19,881 nt of DNA from 13-1-40CM-70-15 sp964641215 (lineage in GTDB: Bacteria; Gemmatimonadota; Gemmatimonadetes; Gemmatimonadales; GWC2-71-9), in assembly GCA_964641215.1 (NCBI GenBank), contig CAZXKD010000032.1:1-19881 (forward strand), written 5' to 3'. Below the pieces are notes generated by a model. It ran no database searches and had not been told where the DNA came from. It was given only the letters and a program-made list of their open reading frames with translations. Each line of letters starts with the position of its first letter. The first letter of the stretch is position 1. This document shows, one piece after another, positions 7,032 through 12,744 of the stretch. A program made the position numbers and the translations under genes.

Positions 7032-7742
7032 TCACGAGTTCTTCTCTCGCCGCAGCCCCTCCTGGGCCTCCGTGTACCCCGGGAAGGCATCGAGGGCCCG
7101 CTGGTACATCTCGATGGCCTTGTCCCGCTGGCCGCGGTCGTGGTAGAGCAGCGCGCGCGAGTAGTAGGTGAGGGCCTCTGTCGGCACCTGGCGATTCATC
7201 CGCTGATCGGACGCCTGTTTCGGCAGCGGCGGCAGGTTGACGTCCTTCATCAGGCGTTGGGCGAGCGTGCGGATCAGGTCGAACAGGTGATCCCGCGCCA
7301 TCTTGTCCGCTTCGACGCGCACGATCTCGGTGGTCTCGACGTTGACGAGCCGGATGTCGAGCCGGAAGTCGCCGGAGAAATCCATGAACATGCCGGTGAT
7401 CGCGTACTTCGCGCCGACGATCTTGCCGATCTTCGCCGCGGTCTGCGCGTCGACTCGGCCCGAGGCGCCAAGATTCTGCTCGTCCAACAGGTGTTGAACC
7501 TGCTCGCGCTCGACCAGCCGCACGGCGGGGTTGGCCGCCAGCTCGGAGATGAGCATCCCCGGGATGCCCCGCTGCAGGCCGTCAAAATTCTCCTTGTCCT
7601 GGCCGATCGAGCCGCCATTGTCGAACATGAACACGGCGATGCCCGGGCGGGTGTCCTGCCCGCTCGCCTGGGTCCCGAATCCGGCGAGCAGGCCGCCGAC
7701 GGCCGCGAAGGCCAGCGGGATCACGATCGAACGCGAACGCAT
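7032..7742 (-). CDS. Secreted CsgG-like / TPR protein
   Basis: A 236-aa protein with an N-terminal Sec signal (basic MRSRS, hydrophobic IVIPLAFAAVGGLLAG, cleavage likely around residue 28, no lipobox Cys). Residues about 33-165 resemble the CsgG/FlgO/TolB-like periplasmic fold: a GIAVFMF strand, a helix with LISELAANPAVRLVEREQVQHLL, then QTAAKIGKIVGAKYAITGMFM and an IRLVNVETTEIV strand. One tetratricopeptide unit follows (about 187-220, ALTYYSRALLYHDRGQRDKA). Such proteins sit in the periplasm or at the outer membrane; the role is unknown. GAGGAG at 7749-7754 lies 6 nt before the ATG. It is 16 nt after the MBL gene and 7 nt before mlaE, so it may be a periplasmic accessory of the lipid transporter (inference). 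Confidence 0.8.
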   Translation of the reverse strand: MRSRSIVIPLAFAAVGGLLAGFGTQASGQDTRPGIAVFMFDNGGSIGQDKENFDGLQRGIPGMLISELAANPAVRLVEREQVQHLLDEQNLGASGRVDAQTAAKIGKIVGAKYAITGMFMDFSGDFRLDIRLVNVETTEIVRVEADKMARDHLFDLIRTLAQRLMKDVNLPPLPKQASDQRMNRQVPTEALTYYSRALLYHDRGQRDKAIEMYQRALDAFPGYTEAQEGLRREKNS

Positions 7743-7758
7743 AAGATGCTCCTCATCG

Positions 7759-8646
7759 TCAGAGAGTCAGCTGCATGCCCTCTTGGGCGCCCAGCACTTC
7801 GGTGGGCCGTCCGGAGGGGCGCATCTCGCGGCGCGCCGCCGCGAGCAACTCGTCCATCGTCTTGTCGTCGTGCTCGGGCTCGTGATGGAACAAGACGAGG
7901 CGCGCGACCTCGGCGTCGGCCGCGAGCCGCACGGCCTCGGCGTACGTCGAGTGCCCCCACCCGCGATGCGACTCGAGCTCCACCGGCGTGTACATCGCGT
8001 CGTGGATCAGCAGCTCCACGCCGCGGAGGAACTCGACGAACTCCGTGCGCCACGACCCCGCGGTGGTGTATTGCCCACCCCCGCCGAGCTCGTTGTCCGT
8101 GACATACGCCATGCTTGGTCCGCCCCCGGCCGGGGTCAGCCGAAAGCCGAGCGTGGTGCCCGGGTGCCGCAGCTTCACCGTCCGCACCCGGAACGCTCCC
8201 ACGGAGAACTCCCCGGTCTCGACCTGCTCCACCGTCAGCTTCGCCGACAGGGCGTCGAGGGGCACAGGAAACACCGCTGGGTCCATCTGCTGGCGCAGGA
8301 TCGCCTCCAGCGACATCGTGCCCTGGCGCGATCCCCAGATCCGCACCGCGTTCCCCGGAGCGAAGAACGGCTTGAAGTGGGGCAGCCCCTGGATGTGGTC
8401 CCAATGCGCGTGGGAGAGCAGGATCTCGGCGTTCACGGCGCCGTTTTGCTGCTCGACCAGCTTCAACCCCAACGCCCGGATCCCCGTCCCGGCGTCGAGA
8501 ATGACCAACTGTCCCCTTCCTCCCCCCGCGCCCTCGACGGCGACACACGGTGTATTGCCCCCGTAGCGCGCGGTCTGGGCCCCGGGAGTCGGGATCGAGC
8601 CCCGAGTCCCCCAGAAAGTCACCGTGTAGGCCACGCGTTTGGGCAC
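7759..8646 (-). CDS. MBL-fold metallo-hydrolase
   Basis: A 295-aa metallo-beta-lactamase-fold hydrolase without signal peptide. Metal-binding motifs are complete: HAHWDH (79-84), His161 in LRHPG, Asp184 in YVTDNE, and His254/His255 in LFHHEPEHDD. The N-terminal FWGTRGSIPTPG and YGGNTPCV segments mark a widespread bacterial subgroup related to PhnP/RNase Z-type phosphodiesterases, whose substrate is generally unknown. A cyclic-nucleotide phosphodiesterase role would fit the cyclic-nucleotide-type regulator just upstream, but this is speculation. The GTG start is supported by AGGA at 8653-8656, 6 nt upstream. It is the first gene after a 77-nt gap and heads the run leading into the Mla-like genes. 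Confidence 0.85.
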   Translation of the reverse strand: MPKRVAYTVTFWGTRGSIPTPGAQTARYGGNTPCVAVEGAGGGRGQLVILDAGTGIRALGLKLVEQQNGAVNAEILLSHAHWDHIQGLPHFKPFFAPGNAVRIWGSRQGTMSLEAILRQQMDPAVFPVPLDALSAKLTVEQVETGEFSVGAFRVRTVKLRHPGTTLGFRLTPAGGGPSMAYVTDNELGGGGQYTTAGSWRTEFVEFLRGVELLIHDAMYTPVELESHRGWGHSTYAEAVRLAADAEVARLVLFHHEPEHDDKTMDELLAAARREMRPSGRPTEVLGAQEGMQLTL

Positions 8647-8661
8647 GCCGATTCCTAGGCT

Positions 8662-8691
8662 AAGTTACGGAGAATCCATCAGGTACAACAA
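8662..8691 (-). promoter_or_regulatory. Possible sigma70-type promoter before the MBL/Mla operon
   Basis: On the minus strand TTGTTG (8691-8686) is separated by 18 nt from TAACTT (8667-8662). Transcription would begin near 8655, inside or just before the ribosome-binding site, giving an almost leaderless mRNA, so this is a weak call. The rest of the 8647-8723 gap holds only a small TCACC/GGTGA inverted repeat (8701-8717). Read-through from crp is an alternative. Confidence 0.3.
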
Positions 8692-8723
8692 GTCGCCGCC
8701 TCACCCGCGCGCGGTGACCCACC

Positions 8724-9395
8724 TCACGCGCGCCCGGCCGCCGCCTCCAGGGCGGCGCGATCGCGGATCAGGATGTCCTTGCGCGAGACGGCGATCAGGC
8801 CCTTGTCCACGAGGTCCCGCATCGTGCGGGAAACGGTTTCCCGACTGGAGCCGATCATCTGGGCGATGGTATGGTGCGTCAGGTGGCGCGTGATGCGCTC
8901 GCCGCCGGCCTCGTCGGCGAGCTCGAGCAGCAGCTGGGCCACGCGCCCGTTCACGTCGAGCAACACCAGGCTGCCGACCTTTTCGTCCACGCGGCGCAAG
9001 CGCCGGGACAACTCTTTGAGCAGCGCGAGGGCGATCACCGGAGTCTGCGCGAGGATCGGCTGGAAATCCTCCCGGCGCAGGACCACCAGGCTCGAGTCCA
9101 CCATGGCGATGACGTGAGCCGAGCGCGGCTCGTCGTCGATGAGCGCCATCTCCCCGAAGAACTCCCCGGGGCCCATCACGGAAAGAATGACCTCGCGCCC
9201 GTCTTCGCCGATGAGGACCACTTTCACCTGGCCCTCGGCGACTACGTAGAGCGCGTCTCCCGGGTCGTCCTCGAAGAGGATCACGGAGTTCTTCGGGTAG
9301 GACCGCTCCCGGGCGATTTCCACGATCCGCTGCAGCTCAGCGGGGCCCAGTTGGCCGAACAGCGGGACTTTCTGGAGGACCGCGGCAGCGGACAC
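8724..9395 (-). CDS. Crp/Fnr-family transcription regulator
   Basis: A 223-aa regulator with an N-terminal cyclic-nucleotide-binding beta-roll (about residues 8-120), a long dimerisation helix (about 115-145) and a C-terminal winged helix with TIAQMIGSSRETVSRTMRDL (about 170-190), which matches the Crp recognition-helix pattern. The phosphate-binding cassette is present (FFGEMALIDDEPRSA, with the Gly-Glu pair and Arg-Ser), so binding of cAMP or a related nucleotide is plausible. There are no Fnr-type clustered cysteines. The frame continues upstream to a TTG at 9437, but that codon falls in the -10 element of the promoter. The GTG at 9395 has GGAGGGGAG 6 nt upstream and gives the family length. 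It probably controls nearby operons and perhaps itself (inference). Confidence 0.93.
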   Translation of the reverse strand: MSAAAVLQKVPLFGQLGPAELQRIVEIARERSYPKNSVILFEDDPGDALYVVAEGQVKVVLIGEDGREVILSVMGPGEFFGEMALIDDEPRSAHVIAMVDSSLVVLRREDFQPILAQTPVIALALLKELSRRLRRVDEKVGSLVLLDVNGRVAQLLLELADEAGGERITRHLTHHTIAQMIGSSRETVSRTMRDLVDKGLIAVSRKDILIRDRAALEAAAGRA

Positions 9396-9401
9396 GAAGC
9401 A

Positions 9402-9410
9402 CTCCCCTCC
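9402..9410 (-). promoter_or_regulatory. Shine-Dalgarno site fixing the crp-like start
   Basis: GGAGGGGAG on the minus strand, 6 nt before the GTG at 9395-9393. It decides this start against the longer frame from TTG at 9437. Confidence 0.75.
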
Positions 9411-9430
9411 GGGGTCGGGTGCGGTAGTGA

Positions 9431-9446
9431 GGCGCAAGCTTACGCC
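9431..9446. promoter_or_regulatory. 16-bp near-palindrome over the crp-like -10 element (candidate operator)
   Basis: GGCGCAAGCTTACGCC has 7 of 8 complementary pairs around a centre between 9438 and 9439. It covers the -10 hexamer of the minus-strand promoter exactly, the place expected for a repressor site. Autoregulation by the Crp/Fnr-type protein or control by another dimeric regulator is inference. Confidence 0.35.
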
Positions 9447-9465
9447 CTCGCCCTGCCGGTGTCAA
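9437..9465 (-). promoter_or_regulatory. Sigma70-type promoter of the crp-like gene
   Basis: On the minus strand a perfect TTGACA (9465-9460) is separated by exactly 17 nt from TAAGCT (9442-9437), which keeps the key T, A and final T of the -10 box. Transcription would start near 9430 and leave a leader of about 35 nt containing the strong ribosome-binding site. Confidence 0.62.
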
Positions 9466-9485
9466 TTCAGCGCGTGCTCCGCCGC

Positions 9486-9515
9486 TTGCTGCCAACTCAT
9501 GAAGCCAGTTATATT
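9486..9515 (+). promoter_or_regulatory. Sigma70-type promoter of the rpmE-prfA operon
   Basis: TTGCTG (9486-9491), 18 nt, TATATT (9510-9515). This AT-rich hexamer stands out in a very GC-rich background. The start would be near 9522, about 38 nt before the rpmE start. It is back to back with the crp-like promoter, and together they fill the 164-nt divergent region 9396-9559. Confidence 0.55.
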
Positions 9516-9559
9516 TCCGCGCTTCCGGCGGCGAAGACTCTCAGTCAAGGATACGAGCG

Positions 9560-9772
9560 GTGAAATCCGGAATTCATCCGACGTACCAACGGGCGACCGT
9601 CCAGTGCGCGTGCGGCAACAGCTTCGTCACCCGCTCCACGATCCCCGTGATCCACGTCGAAATCTGTGCTCAGTGCCATCCGTTCTTCACCGGCAAGCAG
9701 AAGCTGGTCGACACGGCCGGCCGGGTGGAGCGGTTCCGTCAGAAATACCGGTCGGACAAGGCGACCGGCTGA
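9560..9772 (+). CDS. rpmE: 50S ribosomal protein L31 (zinc-binding type)
   Basis: A 70-aa protein of the large ribosomal subunit. It starts MKSGIHPTY, as is usual for L31, and has the zinc-binding cysteines Cys16 and Cys18 (CAC) and Cys36 and Cys39 (CAQC), so it is the C+ form rather than the zinc-free paralogue used in zinc starvation. A conserved HPFFTGKQKLVDTAGRVERF tail follows. The GTG start has AAGGA at 9547-9551, 8 nt upstream. It is the first gene of the operon and lies 3 nt before prfA, a common pairing in bacteria. Confidence 0.96.
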   Translation: MKSGIHPTYQRATVQCACGNSFVTRSTIPVIHVEICAQCHPFFTGKQKLVDTAGRVERFRQKYRSDKATG

Positions 9773-9775
9773 CGC

Positions 9776-10834
9776 ATGGAGGCCCGACTCCGCCAGGCGC
9801 TCGCGCGGGCGGAGGAGGTCGCCCGACAGCTGGCCGACCCCGAGACCGCGCGGAATCCGGCCAAGCTGAAGCAACTGGGTCGCGAGCGCGCGCGGCTCGA
9901 CGCCATCCGGCAGACCCATGACCGGCTGGAGCGGCTCCGCCAGGAGCTCGCGCAGGCGCAGGAGGTTCTGCAGGACCGCGACCCGGAGCTGTCGCAGCTC
10001 GCCCGCGCGGACCTCGAGCGGTTACGGCCCCCCGTCGAGCAGCTCGAGCGGCAGCTCGGCGATCTCCTCACCCCGACCGACCCCCTCGACGACCGCGACG
10101 CCATCGTGGAAATCCGGGCGGGGACTGGTGGCGACGAAGCCGCGCTCTTCGCCGGCGATCTGTTCCGCATGTACACGCGGTTCAGCGAGCGGCGCGGTTG
10201 GAAGGTCGAGACGATGGAGCTTTCCGAGAGTGCTTTAGGGGGCCTCAAAGAGGCGATCTTCGCCGTGCGGGGTCCTAAAGCGTACGGGACCCTCCGCTAC
10301 GAGTCGGGCGTGCATCGGGTGCAACGCATCCCGGAGACCGAGACGCAGGGCCGCCGCCATACCTCGGCCGCAACGGTCGCGGTCCTGCCCGAAGCGGAGG
10401 ACCTGGACGTCAAGATCGAGGAGAAAGACCTGCGCATCGACGTCTTTCGCTCCGGCGGCCCCGGCGGCCAGAGCGTCAACACTACGGACAGCGCGGTGCG
10501 CGTCACCCACCTGCCAAGCGGTCTCGAGGTGAAGTGCCAGGATCAGAAGTCACAGCTGCAGAACAAGATCAAGGCATTGGAGATCCTGCGCTCGCGGCTG
10601 CTCGACCGCATGGTCGCCGAGCAGGAGGCGGCGCGGGCCCGGGAGCGGCGCGCCCAGGTGGGGACGGGCGACCGCTCGGAAAAGATCCGGACGTACAATT
10701 TTCCCCAGAACCGAGTCACGGACCATCGCATCGGCTTCACCACGCACAACCTCGCCGACGTGATGGATGGCAAGCTTGACGACCTGATCGCCGCCCTCCG
10801 GCAGGCGGGAGAGAAGGAACGGTTGAGTGCCTGA
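9776..10834 (+). CDS. prfA: Peptide chain release factor 1
   Basis: A 352-aa class I release factor that reads UAA/UAG stop codons and triggers peptide release. The N-terminal third (1-105) is helical, rich in Arg/Glu/Leu. The stop-codon-reading PxT tripeptide is PET (186-188) inside RVQRIPETETQGRRHTSA; release factor 2 would have SPF there. The catalytic GGQ is at 230-232 in SGGPGGQSVNTTDSA. The C-terminus carries IRTYNFPQNRVTDHR, normal for the family. The ATG lies 3 nt after the rpmE stop. The gene end overlaps prmC, whose product methylates the Gln of GGQ, so substrate and modifying enzyme are made from one mRNA. Confidence 0.97.
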   Translation: MEARLRQALARAEEVARQLADPETARNPAKLKQLGRERARLDAIRQTHDRLERLRQELAQAQEVLQDRDPELSQLARADLERLRPPVEQLERQLGDLLTPTDPLDDRDAIVEIRAGTGGDEAALFAGDLFRMYTRFSERRGWKVETMELSESALGGLKEAIFAVRGPKAYGTLRYESGVHRVQRIPETETQGRRHTSAATVAVLPEAEDLDVKIEEKDLRIDVFRSGGPGGQSVNTTDSAVRVTHLPSGLEVKCQDQKSQLQNKIKALEILRSRLLDRMVAEQEAARARERRAQVGTGDRSEKIRTYNFPQNRVTDHRIGFTTHNLADVMDGKLDDLIAALRQAGEKERLSA

Positions 10835-11741
10835 GTCGGAGCGCCCTGCGTCGATTGCCCGGGCACTCGACGTGGCCGCCGAGCGGCTGGCACAGGCGGG
10901 GGTGCTGAACGCGAAGCGGGAGGCGACGGCGCTGTGGGCGGCCCTGGAAGGCGTGCCGCCGGGCGACGTGTGGCTGGGGCGCGATCGCGAGGCGGCGCCG
11001 TCGGTGGCGAAGCCGTTTTGGACCGCCGTGGAGCGGCGCGTCGGCGGAGTGCCGTTTCCCTATGCCGTGGGACGCACGACCTTTCGCACGCTCAGGTTGA
11101 TGCTCGACCGGCGGGCGGCGATCCCGCGACCGGAGACTGAGGGGCTCGTGGAACTGGTCCTCGAGTGGAGCAGGGGGAATGGGGAAAGGGGAATGGGGGA
11201 GGGAGGCCTCGCTGCCGAAATCGGGACCGGCTGCGGTTGTATCGCCCTTTCTCTCGCTGTCGAGGGGCGGTTCGACCGGGTGATCGCGGTGGAGCGCTCG
11301 CCGGAGGCGGTGGCGCTGGCACGGGAGAACGTGAAGCTGGTGGGACCCCGGACGCCCGTTCACGTCCGCAAGGGCGACCTGCTCGCGCCTCTCAGGCAGA
11401 GCGGGAAGCGTGCCGAGCGCTTCCGGGTCATCGTGTCCAATCCGCCCTATCTGACCGAGGCGGAGTACGAGGCCCTGGACCCTGCGGTGCGGCTGTTCGA
11501 GCCGCGGGAGGCCCTGGTGAGTGGGCCGGATGGGCTGGACGCCACGCGGGCGCTGTTCGCCGGCGCGGCGGCCAGGCTGGAGGCAGGGGGAGTGCTGTGC
11601 GTCGAAATCGACGAGCGGCGCTCGGAGCAAGTGCGCCTCCTCGCCCACGAGTACGGCTGGAGACGGATCGGCATTCATCAGGATTTGTTCGGCCGCCCGC
11701 GCTACGCGCTGGCGTTCCCCGGGGAGGGGGAGGACGCGTGA
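10827..11741 (+). CDS. prmC: Release-factor glutamine N5-methyltransferase
   Basis: A 304-aa SAM-dependent methyltransferase that modifies the Gln of the GGQ motif in release factors. An N-terminal helical substrate-binding domain (1-85) precedes IPRPETEGLVE (99-109), the SAM-binding EIGTGCGCIALSLA (131-144) and the catalytic NPPY (205-208). The C-terminus ends with a GWRRIGIHQDLFGRPRYAL segment as expected. The GTG start overlaps the prfA end by 8 nt and has AAGGA at 10814-10818. Between LVLEWS and the SAM motif lies a low-complexity stretch SRGNGERGMGEGG (115-127) encoded by G-rich 7-bp repeats, described separately; it is in a variable linker and does not hit a catalytic motif. It overlaps the next gene as GTGA. 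Confidence 0.95.
   Translation: MPESERPASIARALDVAAERLAQAGVLNAKREATALWAALEGVPPGDVWLGRDREAAPSVAKPFWTAVERRVGGVPFPYAVGRTTFRTLRLMLDRRAAIPRPETEGLVELVLEWSRGNGERGMGEGGLAAEIGTGCGCIALSLAVEGRFDRVIAVERSPEAVALARENVKLVGPRTPVHVRKGDLLAPLRQSGKRAERFRVIVSNPPYLTEAEYEALDPAVRLFEPREALVSGPDGLDATRALFAGAAARLEAGGVLCVEIDERRSEQVRLLAHEYGWRRIGIHQDLFGRPRYALAFPGEGEDA
11173..11203 (+). repeat. G-rich 7-bp tandem repeat inside prmC, G-quadruplex motif
   Basis: Five G-runs (GGGGG, GGGG, GGGG, GGGGG, GGG) are separated by the loops AAT, AAA, AAT and A. From 11174 this is GGGGAAT, GGGGAAA, GGGGAAT, then a decayed GGGGGAG. It satisfies the usual G3+N1-7 quadruplex pattern on the coding strand. The unit of 7 is not a multiple of 3. 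Confidence 0.8.
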
Positions 11742-12091
11742 TCGACGACAAGGCGCAGGAACTCGGCCGGCTCCTGGGGCAAAGCGAGGAGTACAAGAAC
11801 CTGCGACGGGCCAGCGAGCGGCTCCGGGAGGACGCGGATTGCCAACGCTATCTGGGGGAGATCGAGCGCCTGGCGGCCGACCTGGAGCGGACGGCGCAGC
11901 AGGGGCAGGAGCCGCCGAAACAGCTGGTGGAGCAGTACGATACCGCCTTGCAAAGCGTCCAGAGCAATCCGGTGTATCAGCAAATGGTGGCCGCGCAGGC
12001 TAACTTCGAGAAGCTGATGGCGAAGGTCAACGAGCGGATCTTCGACGGCATGAAGAAGGGCTCGGCCAGCCCGATCATCACGCTGGGCTGA
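11738..12091 (+). CDS. YlbF/YmcA-family small helical protein
   Basis: A 117-aa protein, charged and almost entirely helical by composition, without signal peptide or membrane segment. The pattern (VIDDKAQELGRLLGQSEEYKNLRRA at the start, NPVYQQMVAAQANFEKLMAKVNERI near the end) matches the Com_YlbF family, known from Bacillus where YlbF, YmcA and YaaT form a complex that modulates RNase Y and development. The GTG start overlaps the prmC stop and has GGAGG at 11729-11733. In this diderm operon its partner and role are unknown; RNA metabolism or general translation support would fit the neighbours (inference). Confidence 0.75.
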   Translation: MIDDKAQELGRLLGQSEEYKNLRRASERLREDADCQRYLGEIERLAADLERTAQQGQEPPKQLVEQYDTALQSVQSNPVYQQMVAAQANFEKLMAKVNERIFDGMKKGSASPIITLG

Positions 12092-12120
12092 TGGGGCCGG
12101 TGGGGGGTGCAGGGGCGGGC

Positions 12121-12744
12121 ATGTTCCTGGTGGTCGAGGGACCGGAGGGGGCGGGCAAGACCACGCTGGTGCGCTGGTTCGCCGCCCAGTTCCTCGCCGA
12201 GGGGCGGCGGGCGCTGACGGTGCGAGAGCCGGGCGGCACGCCAGTGGCGGAGGCCGCGCGCAAGCTGGCCCTGAAGTCGAAGCACGACATCGCGCCGGCT
12301 GCCGAGCTGTTTCTGATTCTGGCGGCGCGCGCCGACCTGGTCGAGCGCGAGATCCGGCCTGCCCTCGACGCGGGCAAGGTGGTCGTGGCGGATCGGTTCG
12401 ACCTGTCCACGAAGGCCTACCAGGTGGCCGGTCGCGGGTTGCCGCTGGCGGACGTGGAGGCGGCGCTGCGCCTGGCGACGGGGGGGCTCGTGCCCGATCT
12501 GACGCTGGTGTTGGACGTGCCGGTCGACGTCGGACGGGAGCGGCAGCGGCGCTCGCGCAAGGAGCAGGACCGCATCGAGCGAGCGGACGACGCGTTCCAC
12601 GAGCGCGTGCGCGTGGCGTATCAGGAGGCGAGCGGGCCCGGCGTGGTGCACCTCGACGCCACCCGATCGAAGCAAGCGGTGCAGGACGCCGCCTGGCGCG
12701 AGGTCATGGCGGTGAGCGCACATTCACTGCGAGGGATGTCATGA
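12121..12744 (+). CDS. tmk: Thymidylate kinase
   Basis: A 207-aa kinase converting dTMP to dTDP for DNA synthesis. It shows a P-loop GPEGAGKTT (7-15), the dTMP-binding REPGGT (35-40), DRFDLSTKAYQ (91-101) and an Arg-rich lid RQRRSRKEQDRIE (141-153), all typical of the bacterial type II enzyme; the length is normal. An ATG at 12091 is in frame and overlaps the previous stop, but the Gly-rich extension it would add has no family counterpart. The ATG at 12121 has AGGGG 5 nt upstream and gives the usual MFLVVEG N-terminus. The end overlaps the next gene as ATGA. Confidence 0.95.
   Translation: MFLVVEGPEGAGKTTLVRWFAAQFLAEGRRALTVREPGGTPVAEAARKLALKSKHDIAPAAELFLILAARADLVEREIRPALDAGKVVVADRFDLSTKAYQVAGRGLPLADVEAALRLATGGLVPDLTLVLDVPVDVGRERQRRSRKEQDRIERADDAFHERVRVAYQEASGPGVVHLDATRSKQAVQDAAWREVMAVSAHSLRGMS

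Noticed and set aside
5594..7171. Plus-strand open frame (525 codons) opposite mlaF-like and mlaE
   Set aside because: Low-complexity Arg/Gly/His/Glu composition with no start context; antisense shadow.
8701..8717. Inverted repeat TCACC ... GGTGA after the crp-like stop
   Set aside because: Only a 5-bp stem without a clean T-run; too weak to call a terminator or an operator.
9396..9437. Longer crp-like protein from TTG at 9437
   Set aside because: That codon lies in the -10 promoter element, whereas the GTG at 9395 has a strong Shine-Dalgarno site and gives the usual family length.
10331..10339. Glu in the PxT stop-codon-reading tripeptide of release factor 1 (PET rather than PAT)
   Set aside because: The middle position is variable and PET is known from other bacterial RF1 proteins such as those of Bacillus, so it is not unusual.
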